Assembly (NCBI RefSeq): GCF_031453995.1
Contig: NZ_JAVDPZ010000002.1
Span: forward strand, 62,001 to 126,000
Source of the DNA: Nitrobacter vulgaris
GTDB taxonomy: Bacteria > Pseudomonadota > Alphaproteobacteria > Rhizobiales > Xanthobacteraceae
Reading direction: 5' to 3'
DNA length: 64,000 bases
The position numbers and the translations under genes are program-made. Position 1 is the stretch's first letter; the number at the start of each line of letters is the position of its first letter. Below, in pieces: positions 35,997 through 45,930 of the stretch. Below the pieces are notes generated by a model, which saw only the letters and a list, made by a program, of their open reading frames with translations, made no database searches and was not told where the DNA came from.

Positions 35997-36170
35997 TCAG
36001 CCGTGGCCGTCCTGCGCACTCAGCTGCTGCAACAGCACCTGAAGCCGGAAAGGTAGTTCCGGCTCTTCCGGCCGCAGGTCGGTTCGCAGCCGCTCACCGA
36101 TCGCTTTCGCGACCTCTTTGCTGGTCTGCGGATCAATCCGATCGGCGCTTTCGGCGATTCGGTCGGGCAT
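35997..36170 (-). CDS. Small conserved-looking protein of 57 residues
   Basis: An uninterrupted frame of 57 codons, beginning MPDRIAESADRID and ending LQQLSAQDGHG. The composition is protein-like: charged and amphipathic, with a likely helix QTSKEVAKAIGERLRTDLR, then a Pro-rich turn and a second helix FRLQVLLQQLS. A purine stretch (AGGGA) lies about 13 bases upstream. It is in the 492-bp gap between the ABC-F and M23 genes, on the same strand as both. It could be a small regulatory or structural protein; no family is recognised. Downstream, 36208-36234 holds an imperfect CCCCGAA/TTCGGGG hairpin. Confidence 0.55.
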   Translation of the reverse strand: MPDRIAESADRIDPQTSKEVAKAIGERLRTDLRPEEPELPFRLQVLLQQLSAQDGHG

Positions 36171-36386
36171 TGTGGTTCGGTGTCCCTGCGGTGCGCTATA
36201 GGATTAAGCCCCGAAGCGGTAAATTGTTTCGGGGATATGGCCTATCGCGTGCAGTATCTGCAAGCCCGAGGATAACAGCCGATGTGGAAATCAAACGTTT
36301 AGACGGGCCAGGGTCTTCGGAAATCGGAGGCCGGGGCCCGGCCCCGCGTACACCAAAACCGGGGCCGAGCAAGTCGTCATTCTCGG

Positions 36387-37751
36387 CTAGCCATTGTTCA
36401 AGCGCGTGCCCGCTCGCAGAAATTTCTGAGGATCGACGGCTTCCCCGTCGATCCTTGTTTCGTAGTGCAGGTGCGGACCTGTCGAACGGCCCGTCGATCC
36501 GACCTCACCGATGACCTGTCCGGCCTTGACGGTTTGGCCGATCTTCACATCGATTTCCGAAAGGTGACCGTAGCGGGTCGACAAGCCATTGCCATGATCC
36601 ACCTCGACCATCCGGCCATAGCCACCCGTCCAGTTCGCGGAGATGACCTTTCCGTTCGCCGTCGTCCGCACGGGGTTTCCCGCCGTAGCGCGAAAATCGA
36701 GCCCGGTGTGCATTGCCGGTCGCCCAACGAACGGATCGACGCGAACGCCGAAACCGGACGTGAATTCAAGCTCTCCCACGACCGGCTTGCGATAGGGAAC
36801 AAGGGCGAGCGCGCGATCCAGCCGGTCGATCTGCGCACGCGTCAGGTTGACGCGGTAAAGCTGACGCTCGAACGGATCAGAATCGGATCGCAGCTTGACA
36901 GGCACATAGGGCCCACCCGTGCCGGGATACAGCGTGGCGGTCGCCATCTTCGCCACGCTCAGTCCGAGATCGGAGAAAACTCCACGCATCCGGTGCAGGC
37001 GGGAATCCATACCATCCGCGATCGAACTCAATTCGGCGATCTGACGGCTCTCGACCCGATCGAGCGACGATTTCAACTGCAAGAGCCTGTTGTCCTCGCC
37101 GGTGACGTTCATGAGCGGGACCGGTTTTGCACGGGCATTGGCCGGCTGGCGAAAGTCAAGGGGCGCGCCTCGATCGGGTAGCGCCTCGAAAGTAGTAGTA
37201 TCGTTGATCGGGGAGGGCTTTTCAGACCGCGATGAGCCTGCGTCAGCGTCGTTTCCCGCCTTCCGGGCCGACCCTTTGATTGACCCCGTTACTGAAACCT
37301 CAGATATGGCACTCAGGGCACTTGCGCGAGATTCAAGCACCGTCTGACGGCGCATGATCTCGTCGAGCTTTCTCTCGAACTGTTCCTGATCGATCAATTG
37401 ACGGCTGGTGGTACGATCGACCCGCGAGCGCAATTCGGCAATGCGATCTTCGTAGGCATATTGCATGTCCGCCTGCCGCGCGATGAGCCGCGTCAGCACA
37501 TCATCGCGGAAGGCGAAATAGGTCGCAGTCGCAGCCGACCAGATCCCGAGCAGCGTGACGGTTCCGACCGCAATCCAGAACACGACCGGGCCAAACCGAA
37601 CCTGTCTGCCGCCATGAGCAAAAGTGTAACCGCTCCGCTTTTCCCTCATTCCCGGCAAGCTAGCCGCTGCCGCGTAGCGCGAAGGATGTCGATCATGATC
37701 GTGGGTGCGATGCGGCGGGTACTCGGCGCACTGACTGGAACGGTACGGCAT
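36387..37751 (-). CDS. M23 family metallopeptidase (LytM-type murein endopeptidase)
   Basis: About 454 residues: short basic cytoplasmic part, one membrane segment (about residues 55-80, VVFWIAVGTVTLLGIWSAATATYF split by A/T residues), a periplasmic coiled coil (about 95-140, QADMQYAYEDRIAELRSRVD onward), a linker, then the M23 domain with zinc ligands in HTGLDFRA and HLHYETRIDGEAVDP. These enzymes cleave peptidoglycan cross-bridges or activate amidases at division. Start at 37751 because CAGGAG sits 5 bases upstream; the ATG at 37817 has none. Confidence 0.9.
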   Translation of the reverse strand: MPYRSSQCAEYPPHRTHDHDRHPSRYAAAASLPGMREKRSGYTFAHGGRQVRFGPVVFWIAVGTVTLLGIWSAATATYFAFRDDVLTRLIARQADMQYAYEDRIAELRSRVDRTTSRQLIDQEQFERKLDEIMRRQTVLESRASALSAISEVSVTGSIKGSARKAGNDADAGSSRSEKPSPINDTTTFEALPDRGAPLDFRQPANARAKPVPLMNVTGEDNRLLQLKSSLDRVESRQIAELSSIADGMDSRLHRMRGVFSDLGLSVAKMATATLYPGTGGPYVPVKLRSDSDPFERQLYRVNLTRAQIDRLDRALALVPYRKPVVGELEFTSGFGVRVDPFVGRPAMHTGLDFRATAGNPVRTTANGKVISANWTGGYGRMVEVDHGNGLSTRYGHLSEIDVKIGQTVKAGQVIGEVGSTGRSTGPHLHYETRIDGEAVDPQKFLRAGTRLNNG

Positions 37752-37852
37752 CGATACTCCTGTGCCGACCTGAAACAGGGCTTCGGACGGCTCAACTTCG
37801 ATGCTGATTTGAACCATTCATGGTTAATTTTCGGAAAATGGCGGTGCTGCTT

Positions 37853-38470
37853 TTACAGTCGGCGCGCTGCCGCGAGTACCTCGTCAGCGTGACCTTCGAC
37901 CTTGACGCGGCGCCAGATACGAGCGATCCGTCCGGCTTCGTCCACCAGCACGGTTGTACGAAGAACGCCGGTGAAGGTTTTGCCATACATGGATTTTTCG
38001 CCCCAGGCGTTATATGCTTCCAACATGTCGTGCTTTTCGTCCGAAACAAGAGGAGTGGACAGCTTATGCTTGTTTCGAAACGATTCCTGAGCCTTTACGG
38101 AGTCGGATGACACGCCCATCACAGTCGTTCCACTGGCCGCGAACTCTTTTGCCAGCCGTGTGAAATCCATGGCCTCCCTGGTGCAGCCCGGAGTGCCTGC
38201 GCGCGGATAGAAGAAAATCACGAGCTTCGTCCCGGCGAAATCGGCAAGCGAAACGTGGGTGCCGTCTTCCCTCGGGAGTTTGAATGGTGGCGCCAGGGAG
38301 CCTTCCGCAAACTCACCTGCTTGTGAGAAGGGCGAAGTCAGGCGTGATTTGAGCTTCCCGCTCGCTGTCATATCGACGTTGCGAGCTGGTTTTATGCGGT
38401 TGACCGTCGCAGCCCGGGCAGTCCCAGAACTGTCCGACTTGGAGGATTTCTTGCGTATCTTCTTGGACAT
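37853..38470 (-). CDS. bcp: Thioredoxin-dependent peroxiredoxin (BCP/PrxQ type)
   Basis: Reduces peroxides using a peroxidatic cysteine recycled by thioredoxin. 205 residues; after a Lys/Ser-rich N-terminal extension of about 50 residues, the thioredoxin fold shows FFYPRAGTPGCTREAMDF (peroxidatic Cys in the PxxxTPxC context), GVSSDSVKAQESFRNKHKLSTPLVSDE and TFLVD-like TTVLVDEAGRI. The resolving Cys five residues on (CTREAMD) is replaced, so it may be a 1-Cys enzyme. The basic N-terminal extension, absent in E. coli BCP, is unusual and could bind nucleic acid or membrane. Confidence 0.9.
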   Translation of the reverse strand: MSKKIRKKSSKSDSSGTARAATVNRIKPARNVDMTASGKLKSRLTSPFSQAGEFAEGSLAPPFKLPREDGTHVSLADFAGTKLVIFFYPRAGTPGCTREAMDFTRLAKEFAASGTTVMGVSSDSVKAQESFRNKHKLSTPLVSDEKHDMLEAYNAWGEKSMYGKTFTGVLRTTVLVDEAGRIARIWRRVKVEGHADEVLAAARRL

Positions 38471-38764
38471 ACGCCTTCCTTTCGTCGCTTTCCAACGCTC
38501 AGTATCCGTTCAACTGCGGCAGGCGCCGAGGGCGAATCGGTCAGACCGCCGCCGCTGTGCATGACTGCCGACCGCGGGTTCGGTTACAAGGAATTCGACG
38601 AGTTGTCCGCCCCACATTCTGTTCAAGTGGGCACCAGGAGCCGGATGACGCGTAACACGCCAAATCGGGGATTAGCCGAAGGGCCATCACAGGAACGTTC
38701 GTCCGGAAGCGGCGCGCGGACCGATAAGGGCGAAAGCTCCCGACCAAGCGGGCACTGAGAGGCA

Positions 38765-41700
38765 ATGGCTAAAAAGACGCCGATACGAAATCCGAAATTG
38801 CACGGCGATCATCAGGTCTCGCAAGGAGAGGGTGCCGGCTGGGACGAGGACGACGACGAACTCCAAAATCGTCGCATACGTCAATTGCTGTCGCGGTCGG
38901 ATTCCAGATTCCACAGAGTCGGCGACCGATTCGTGAAATTCAGAAACTGGCTGGCGGGAGAACGCTGGGTCAGACGGCTCGCGATCACCGGCTTGGTCCT
39001 GACGATCATGTTCGCGGGCGGGTTCGGTGCGCTCTGGTGGCGTCTCGGCGCTGGTCCCGTCAATCTCGACATGATGACACCTTGGCTTGTCGCTGCGATC
39101 GAGGAAAACATTGGTCACGACAACACGGTGGAAATTGGCGGCACGCAAATCGAGCGGGCCGGGAGAATTCGTATCGCGGTTCGTATTCGTGACGTCGTCG
39201 TCCGTGACCGCGATCATGTCATCATCGCGAGCGCACCCAAGGCCGAGGTTAGACTGTCTGGTATAGCGCTGTTGACCGGCCGGTTACGTGCCGAAAGTCT
39301 CAATCTGGTCGACGCCGAACTTGCGGTCAGAATTACGTCGGACGGCCAAGTCACTGTTTCGACAGGTGATAACGCTAAGCCGCTTGCCACGGGCGTCGCG
39401 CCAACGCGACGATCTGACTTGCCATCGACAGCCGTATCCTCCGAAACATCGTTGCCGACACAAGGAACGCAACAATTCCCCGACGCCCCGACCGCAGTGC
39501 CGCCGATTTCAGAAGACGGCGGCAACGCGAGCACCTTGTTGGCGGGGTTGGAATGGCTCGACAGCCTCGGCGTAAGGGGGCTTGATGGCCAAAATCTCAA
39601 CGAGATCGGTCTAAAGAACGGGAGACTGGTGGTTGACGACCAGCAGCGCGGCAACCGTTGGAGCTTTAGCAACATCAGCCTGAGTCTTCGCAGGCCGGGC
39701 ACGGGCGGCGTCGCATTCACTGTCAGCGAAGGCGGCAGCAAGGGGTGGTCGCTTCACGTCACGGTCGGACCGCCCGCGAATGGTGTCCGTCCGATTGATC
39801 TCCAAGCCGCTGGCATTCCAGCAAAGAACATTTTGCTGGCTCTTCGCATCAAGGACCTCACTTACAGCGCCGACATGCCGCTCAGTGGCGAACTGAAGGG
39901 CGAGATTGGTCGCGACGGCTTGCCCACGTATCTGCGCGGCAGTCTTGTCGCCGGCAAAGGCACGATCATCGACTCTGACACGCCGGATTATCCCATGGCG
40001 ATCGATGAGATCGAAATGAACATGGAATGGGATTCGGGACGGCGTGTCCTGGTGGCACCGTTCAAGATGGTGTCCGGCGAAAATAGAATTACGCTGCTCG
40101 CCCGCCTCCAGCCTCCGAATGGCAATATTCCGGACTGGCAGATGGGTTTGAGCGGCGGCACAATCGTGCTCGCCGGCTTCGATGGCGAAGCGCCTCTGAT
40201 CCTCAATCGCATTGCGATCAACCTGCGTTTCGACACAGAACACAAGCAGGTCATTCTGACTCAAGCCGATATCAGCAACGGCGAAATCGGCGTTGCAGGC
40301 ACCGGCAGCATCGACTATTCGGGCGCACCAAGCCTGAAGCTGGGCTTTGCCGGGACGCCGATGTCAGCCGCCGCCCTCAAGAGTATGTGGCCGGCTCTGA
40401 TCGTGCCGGAGTTGCGCGAATGGGTTATTGGGCGAATTGATCGAGGCTCTCTCCAGCGCATTGAAATCGGCGTAAATTCGCCGCTTCACAACCTATCGCG
40501 ACGCGGGCCGCCGATGCCGGATGACGGGCTTTCGGTTGACATCGTTGCTCGCAATGTGACCCTGCATCCCGTTGATGAAATGCCCTCGGTCCATGACGCC
40601 GACTTAAAGGCGCGGGTGACAGGAAGAACCGCGACGGTAACGATCGGGCAGGCCGCCGCCGATACTCCGTCCGGCCGAAAGCTCAACATTTCCGACGTCG
40701 TTTTCGAGGTGCCGGATTTGGCACCCAAACCCGCTCTGGCAAGAGTGAAATTCAGAATCGATGCTCCGGTACCCGCAGCCGCCGAAATTCTCGTCTCAGA
40801 CCGCCTCCGCGAATTCACCGATAATTTAATCGATCCTAATTCCAGCAAGGGGACGGTTGCGGCACAGATCGCTTTGGGCCTGCCGCTCACGCGAAAGATC
40901 ACCAAGGAGGACACCACTTATTCCATCACTGCGGATCTCACGGGTTTTGCCGCCGACAAGCTAGTCATGAATCAGAAGCTTGAAGCGAGCACGTTAAAGG
41001 TAGCCGCCAACAACGAGGGGTACCAGGTCAAGGGCGACGTCAAGATCAACGGCCAGCCTGCTTCGCTGGACTACCGCAAGCCGGCCACGGGCGATGCAGA
41101 CATCAAATTGCAGACCACGCTGGATGACGCGAGCCGCGCAAAACTCGGAGTTGATCTCGGCGCAGGAGCGACCGGTTCGATTCCTATCAAGCTGGTCGGG
41201 AAGATTAGCCGCGACAGGGACAGCAAATTCGCCATCGATGCCGATCTCACATCCTTGAAACTCGACAACGTTCTGCCCGGCTGGGTCAAGCTACCGGGAA
41301 AGTCAGGGCACGCGACGTTTAATGTCGTGCATAAAGCGCAATCCACGCGTCTAGAGGACATCGTTATCGACGGCAGCGGCGTCATGATAAAGGGATCGTT
41401 GGAGGTCGATCAAAACGGCGATCTGTTGAATGTGAACTTCCCGGTTTACGCGCCGTCAGAAGGTGACAGAGCTACTCTGAAGGTGGAGCGAAACTCGGAC
41501 GGCGTGATGAAGGTCGTCATGCGCGGCGACGTGTTCGACGGCCGCGGCTTTCTCAAATCGACGATCTCGGGAAAGCAGGCCGACGCCAAAAGCAAGTCCA
41601 AGAGCGTCGATTTCGACATCGACCTGAAGATCGGCGCCGTCGCCGGGTTTTACGGCGAAGCCGTTCGCAGCGCGGACGTGAAGATGGCCCGGCGTAATGG

Positions 41701-42397
41701 ATCGGTCCGTAGCCTCACCATGAGCGGCAAGATCGGACGTAACACGTCCCTGTCGGGCGATCTGCGCGGGCGCCCGCAGGGCCGCGACGTCATTCTGATC
41801 GAGACCGACGACGCGGGCGCATTCTTCCGCTTTACCGATACCTACGGAAAAATGTTTGGCGGTCAGCTTGCGCTGGCCATGGATCCTCCCACCGCTGAGC
41901 CTCGGGCCAAGCAAGGCCTGATCAACGTTCGCGATTTCGCGATCAAGGGCGAAGCGGCTCTGGATCGCGCCGTGGCGGGTGGTCCTCGGACCGCTCAGAA
42001 CGGTATTTCATTTTCGCGTCTGCGCGCGGAGTTCACCCGGCAGAACGGACAACTCACGGTCCGCGACGGCGTCGTCAAAGGGCCGACCATCGGCGCAACC
42101 ATCGAAGGCCAGATCGACTATCCTGCCAACGAAGTTCGCATGAGCGGCACGTTCGTCCCGATGTACGGGCTCAACAACATTTTTGGGCAGCTTCCGGTCG
42201 TCGGGCTGATCCTTGGCGGCGGCAGCGACGAGGGGCTGATCGGCGTGACCTATGAGGTGGTAGGATCCCCGGGGCAACCGCAACTGCGCGTCAACCCGAT
42301 CTCGGCCATGGCGCCCGGGCTGGTACGCAAGATTTTTGAATTCCAGACCGGAAAAACGGCTAACCAGATCGAGTTTCCGTCAACGAGCGGCAACTGA
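38765..42397 (+). CDS. Large AsmA/YhdP-like membrane-anchored protein (DUF3971 type)
   Basis: 1210 residues. A charged cytoplasmic start, one membrane segment (about residues 73-95, LAITGLVLTIMFAGGFGALWW), then a very long periplasmic part of repeated short beta-strands (for example GSIDYSGAPSLKLGF and repeated GLxxxxxVxGxL patterns). This is the architecture of AsmA-like and YhdP-like proteins, which form hydrophobic grooves to move phospholipids between membranes. The closing region (FVPMYGLNNIFGQLPVVGLILGG) is a conserved AsmA-type C-terminal feature. It stands alone on the plus strand, between bcp and tyrS. Confidence 0.88.
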   Translation: MAKKTPIRNPKLHGDHQVSQGEGAGWDEDDDELQNRRIRQLLSRSDSRFHRVGDRFVKFRNWLAGERWVRRLAITGLVLTIMFAGGFGALWWRLGAGPVNLDMMTPWLVAAIEENIGHDNTVEIGGTQIERAGRIRIAVRIRDVVVRDRDHVIIASAPKAEVRLSGIALLTGRLRAESLNLVDAELAVRITSDGQVTVSTGDNAKPLATGVAPTRRSDLPSTAVSSETSLPTQGTQQFPDAPTAVPPISEDGGNASTLLAGLEWLDSLGVRGLDGQNLNEIGLKNGRLVVDDQQRGNRWSFSNISLSLRRPGTGGVAFTVSEGGSKGWSLHVTVGPPANGVRPIDLQAAGIPAKNILLALRIKDLTYSADMPLSGELKGEIGRDGLPTYLRGSLVAGKGTIIDSDTPDYPMAIDEIEMNMEWDSGRRVLVAPFKMVSGENRITLLARLQPPNGNIPDWQMGLSGGTIVLAGFDGEAPLILNRIAINLRFDTEHKQVILTQADISNGEIGVAGTGSIDYSGAPSLKLGFAGTPMSAAALKSMWPALIVPELREWVIGRIDRGSLQRIEIGVNSPLHNLSRRGPPMPDDGLSVDIVARNVTLHPVDEMPSVHDADLKARVTGRTATVTIGQAAADTPSGRKLNISDVVFEVPDLAPKPALARVKFRIDAPVPAAAEILVSDRLREFTDNLIDPNSSKGTVAAQIALGLPLTRKITKEDTTYSITADLTGFAADKLVMNQKLEASTLKVAANNEGYQVKGDVKINGQPASLDYRKPATGDADIKLQTTLDDASRAKLGVDLGAGATGSIPIKLVGKISRDRDSKFAIDADLTSLKLDNVLPGWVKLPGKSGHATFNVVHKAQSTRLEDIVIDGSGVMIKGSLEVDQNGDLLNVNFPVYAPSEGDRATLKVERNSDGVMKVVMRGDVFDGRGFLKSTISGKQADAKSKSKSVDFDIDLKIGAVAGFYGEAVRSADVKMARRNGSVRSLTMSGKIGRNTSLSGDLRGRPQGRDVILIETDDAGAFFRFTDTYGKMFGGQLALAMDPPTAEPRAKQGLINVRDFAIKGEAALDRAVAGGPRTAQNGISFSRLRAEFTRQNGQLTVRDGVVKGPTIGATIEGQIDYPANEVRMSGTFVPMYGLNNIFGQLPVVGLILGGGSDEGLIGVTYEVVGSPGQPQLRVNPISAMAPGLVRKIFEFQTGKTANQIEFPSTSGN

Positions 42398-42461
42398 ACG
42401 TTTGCCAAATCGGCTGCTTGAACGCAGCTACGACGAAAAACAATCCGTACCTCCAGGCACG

Positions 42462-43715
42462 CTATGCAGGCCGCAGCAGCACGTGGCGTTTCTTGCCCAT
42501 TGAGAGCTTGATCACGCCTTCGGGTGTAAGATGGTCCGGTGTCAGTATCATCTTTTCATCAGCGACGACGACATCGTTGATGCGAAGACCGCCACCCTTG
42601 ATCTGGCGACGCGCTTCGCCGTTTGAGGCGACAAGACCCGCCTTTACGAACAGCGCGAGCACGCCTGTGCCGCTTGCAAGCTCGCTCTGCGAAATATCCA
42701 GCGTGGGAAGACTCTCGGCGATCGCACCTTGCTCGAAGGTCGTGCGCGCAGTGTCGGCAGCTTTCTCAGCCTCGGGGCGACCATGCAGAAGCGCGGTCGC
42801 CTCGGTCGCGAGCACTTTTTTGGCCTCGTTGATCTCGGCGTCCCGCAACGCAGCCAGTTTCGTGATCTCGCCCATCGGCAGGATCGTGAACAGTTTCAGA
42901 AATTTGACGACGTCGGCGTCCTCGACGTTGCGCCAGTATTGCCAGAAATCGTAAGGGCTGAAGGCGTCCGCATTGAGCCAGACGGCGCCTTGCGCGGTCT
43001 TTCCCATCTTCGCGCCCGATGCCGTCGTCAATAACGGCGTCGTCAGGGCGAACAACTGAGGCGTTCCCATACGGCGGCCGAGATCGACGCCATTGACGAT
43101 ATTGCCCCACTGATCCGAGCCGCCCATCTGCAACCGGCAGCCGGCCCGGCGCGACAGTTCGACGAAGTCATAAGCCTGGCAGATCATGTAGTTGAATTCG
43201 ATGAAGCTCATCTCCTGTTCGCGCTCAAGGCGGAGGCGAACGGAGTCCATCGTCAGCATGCGATTGACCGAGAAATGCCGACCGATGTCACGCAACATCT
43301 CGATCCAGTTGAGCTTGGTCAGCCACTCGGCGTTGTCCAGCATCACCGCGTCGCTCGCGCCCGAACCGTAACGCAGCACCTTGGCGAATACGCCGCGAAT
43401 GCTAGCCTTGTTGGACTCGATTTCCTCTACGCTGCGGATCGCGCGCGATTCATCCTTGCCGGAGGGATCGCCGACCATGGTGGTTCCGCCACCCATTAGC
43501 GTGATCGGTTTGTTGCCGCTCTGCTGGAGCCAGTAGAGCATCATCATGGTCAGGTAGTTGCCGATGTGCAGCGACGGCGCGGTGCAATCGTAGCCGACGT
43601 AAGCCGTTGCCTCGCCTTTTGCGGCCAACGTATCAAGACCCTCGAGGTCGGAGCACTGATGAATGAAGCCTCGTTCCTGAAGGATGTTGAGAAAATCGGA
43701 CTTGAAGGCGGCCAT
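42462..43715 (-). CDS. tyrS: Tyrosyl-tRNA synthetase
   Basis: Charges tRNA-Tyr. 417 residues of class I type: HIGH motif as PSLHIGNYL (residues 48-56), tyrosine pocket YDFVELSRR and QMGGSDQWGNIVNG, KMSKS motif as GAKMGKTAQGA, and a C-terminal S4 RNA-binding domain (KAGLVASNGEARRQIKGGGLRINDVV). Convergent with the AsmA-like gene and divergent from anmK. Confidence 0.97.
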   Translation of the reverse strand: MAAFKSDFLNILQERGFIHQCSDLEGLDTLAAKGEATAYVGYDCTAPSLHIGNYLTMMMLYWLQQSGNKPITLMGGGTTMVGDPSGKDESRAIRSVEEIESNKASIRGVFAKVLRYGSGASDAVMLDNAEWLTKLNWIEMLRDIGRHFSVNRMLTMDSVRLRLEREQEMSFIEFNYMICQAYDFVELSRRAGCRLQMGGSDQWGNIVNGVDLGRRMGTPQLFALTTPLLTTASGAKMGKTAQGAVWLNADAFSPYDFWQYWRNVEDADVVKFLKLFTILPMGEITKLAALRDAEINEAKKVLATEATALLHGRPEAEKAADTARTTFEQGAIAESLPTLDISQSELASGTGVLALFVKAGLVASNGEARRQIKGGGLRINDVVVADEKMILTPDHLTPEGVIKLSMGKKRHVLLRPA

Positions 43716-43873
43716 GGCTATAGGACCCCGATCGTTCTTGTTAGGCTCTGTCGCAAACTCGATTCCGGTGGATCATGGCCGGACACCGCCGCCAGGCTTC
43801 GCTGTGTGCCATTATAAGAAGTGTGCGTTCGGCACAAGCCGGCCCGCAGAAGGCAACTGGAGACCGCAAGGCG

Positions 43874-44974
43874 ATGATGACGGCAATCGGTCTGATGAGC
43901 GGTACCTCTCTGGACGGCATCGATGTCGCCTTGATCGAAACCGACGGTGAGCGAGTAGCCGCGTTCGGGCCGACCGGTTATCGTCCCTACACGGATTTCG
44001 AGCGCGGTTTGTTGCGTGAGGCGCTCGCGGAGGCTGTCAGTTTGTCGCGGCGCGACGCGCGGCCGGGCGTAATCGGCGAAGCCGAGCGCGCCGTGACCTT
44101 GGCGCACGCCGAAGCCGTTGCGGCGTTCATCGCGCAAAACCGCATCGTATGGGAGGATATCGATATCGTCGGCTTCCACGGTCAGACCGTGCTGCATCGG
44201 CCCGCTCAGCGGCTGACCGTGCAGATCGGTGACGCGGCGGCCTTGGCGAAAGCGATCCGCGTTCCGGTAATGCACGATTTTCGCGCGGCCGACGTAGCCG
44301 CGGGCGGCCAGGGCGCGCCATTCGTCCCTGCCTATCATCGCGCGCTGGCGGAATCGCTCAGTTGCGAGGGACCGATCTGCGTGGTCAATATCGGTGGCGT
44401 TTCCAACATCACCTATATCGACGGCGCCGATGCATTGATCGCCTGCGATACCGGACCGGGCAACGCGCTCCTCGATGATTTCATGCTCCGCGTGACAGGC
44501 CAGCCGTTCGACCGCGACGGCCGGCTGGCGGCAGAGGGCCATCCCGACGCGGACTGGATCGCACGCGCCTTGAAGCACCCATTCTTCACGCTGCCCCCAC
44601 CCAAATCTCTCGACCGCAACGATTTCGCTTCGCTCGTCCTGCACGACATGATGCCGGCCGATGGTGCCGCAACCCTGACGGCCTTCACCGCAGCGGCCAT
44701 AGCGCGGATTATTCCGCTGCTGCCGAAGATGCCAGAAAAGTGGATCGTCGCTGGCGGCGGCGCCCGCAATCCAATCATGCTTGAGATGCTGCGGGAAAGA
44801 ATTGCGCCTGCAACGGTCGAGCCCGCAGATGCCTTCGGTTGGTCGATCGATGCGATGGAGGCGCAAGCCTTCGGCTATCTCGCGGCGAGAGGCCTGAAAG
44901 GCTTGCCGTTGAGCTATCCGGCGACCACCGGGGTGCCGGTGCCGATGACCGGAGGCGTGATCGTGCGACCCTGA
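43874..44974 (+). CDS. anmK: Anhydro-N-acetylmuramic acid kinase
   Basis: Converts 1,6-anhydro-MurNAc from cell-wall turnover to MurNAc-6-phosphate, allowing its reuse. 366 residues with the start MTAIGLMSGTSLDGIDVALIETDG, the catalytic region VGFHGQTVLHRP, the NIGGVSNITYI strand and CDTGPGNALLDDFM. Start at 43874 or 43877 (adjacent ATGs) rather than 43775, which is upstream of the family N-terminus. Divergent from tyrS. Confidence 0.96.
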   Translation: MMTAIGLMSGTSLDGIDVALIETDGERVAAFGPTGYRPYTDFERGLLREALAEAVSLSRRDARPGVIGEAERAVTLAHAEAVAAFIAQNRIVWEDIDIVGFHGQTVLHRPAQRLTVQIGDAAALAKAIRVPVMHDFRAADVAAGGQGAPFVPAYHRALAESLSCEGPICVVNIGGVSNITYIDGADALIACDTGPGNALLDDFMLRVTGQPFDRDGRLAAEGHPDADWIARALKHPFFTLPPPKSLDRNDFASLVLHDMMPADGAATLTAFTAAAIARIIPLLPKMPEKWIVAGGGARNPIMLEMLRERIAPATVEPADAFGWSIDAMEAQAFGYLAARGLKGLPLSYPATTGVPVPMTGGVIVRP

Positions 44975-45086
44975 GCCGTCGCCTGCCGATGTGAGTCCGA
45001 GGCGGGGCCAACAAGCAATTGCTGCGCGGAACCGGGATCGTAACGAGGGTGGGCCTTGCAAGGGGGTCCGGCTTCGCCGTGATGAG

Positions 45087-45734
45087 CTATCGGATGTTGG
45101 CGAGTCTCATATCGAGGTAGCTGGTAACCGTCTCCATCAACGGCTCCATCCTGTCCTCGAAGAAATGGTTCGCACCTGGAATGGTTTGCTGATCGATCAC
45201 GATGCCCTTCTGGGTCTTCAATTTCTCCACCAGCGTCGTGACATCCTTCGCGGGCGCGACGATATCCTTCTCGCCATGGACGATGAGGCCCGACGATGGG
45301 CAGGGCGCCAGAAACGAGAAATCGTAGCGGTTAGGCTCAGGTGCGATCGAGATGAAGCCTTCCACCTCGGGCCGGCGCATCAGCAACTGCATTCCGATCC
45401 AGGCGCCAAAGGAAAACCCGGCCACCCAACAGGCCCGTGCCTCCGGGTTTATAGTCTGCGCCCAGTCGAGTGCCGCCGCGGCGTCCGACAATTCGCCGGT
45501 GCCGTGGTCGAACGAGCCCTGGCTACGGCCGACGCCGCGAAAATTGAAACGCAGCACAGAAAAACCTCGCGCCACGAAAGCATAGTAGACTTGATAGACG
45601 ATCGGATGGTTCATGCTGCCACGAAACTGGGGGTGCGGATGCAGGACCATCGCTATCGGGGCATTTTTCTGCTTCGCCGGATGATAGCGACCTTCGAGAC
45701 GGCCGGCAGGACCGGTAAAAATGACTTCAGGCAT
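45087..45734 (-). CDS. Alpha/beta hydrolase (dienelactone hydrolase-like)
   Basis: 215-residue alpha/beta hydrolase starting MPEVIFTGPAGRLEGRY. Family blocks: oxyanion region LHPHPQFRGSMNHPIV, FNFRGVGRSQGSFDHGTGE, nucleophile GFSFGAW (G-x-S-x-G), acid in VHGEKDIVAP and His in GANHFFEDR. AAGGA precedes ATG 45734; the longer frame to 45932 overlaps the suf promoter and has no family match. Substrate unknown. Divergent from the suf cluster. Confidence 0.88.
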   Translation of the reverse strand: MPEVIFTGPAGRLEGRYHPAKQKNAPIAMVLHPHPQFRGSMNHPIVYQVYYAFVARGFSVLRFNFRGVGRSQGSFDHGTGELSDAAAALDWAQTINPEARACWVAGFSFGAWIGMQLLMRRPEVEGFISIAPEPNRYDFSFLAPCPSSGLIVHGEKDIVAPAKDVTTLVEKLKTQKGIVIDQQTIPGANHFFEDRMEPLMETVTSYLDMRLANIR

Positions 45735-45930
45735 CGGAATCCTTGGCAAGTCGGCCGCCCACGGGCTGGTTCTGTTCGTAGCCTGACGACGAGGCAACAG
45801 GCCACCGCACGGCAGTGCAGAAAGTGGCCAGTGAACACCGCCGCGTTCTAGCATAGGGCGAGGGGCGAAAAGCAAGCATCTTGCGCGGCTATGTCCGCAT
45901 CCGCCGAAAATGTCGTATGGTCGCAACCAC

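Noticed and set aside
35897..36514. 205-residue plus-strand frame across the gap between ABC-F and M23
   Set aside because: Runs into the M23 gene and is Arg/Ser/Pro-rich without family similarity; the minus-strand 57-residue frame in the same gap is more plausible.
39611..40264. 217-residue minus-strand frame inside the AsmA-like gene
   Set aside because: Shadow of the long plus-strand protein, with no motif of its own.
43718..45061. 447-residue open frame on the minus strand
   Set aside because: Antisense reading of anmK, whose motifs are complete on the plus strand.
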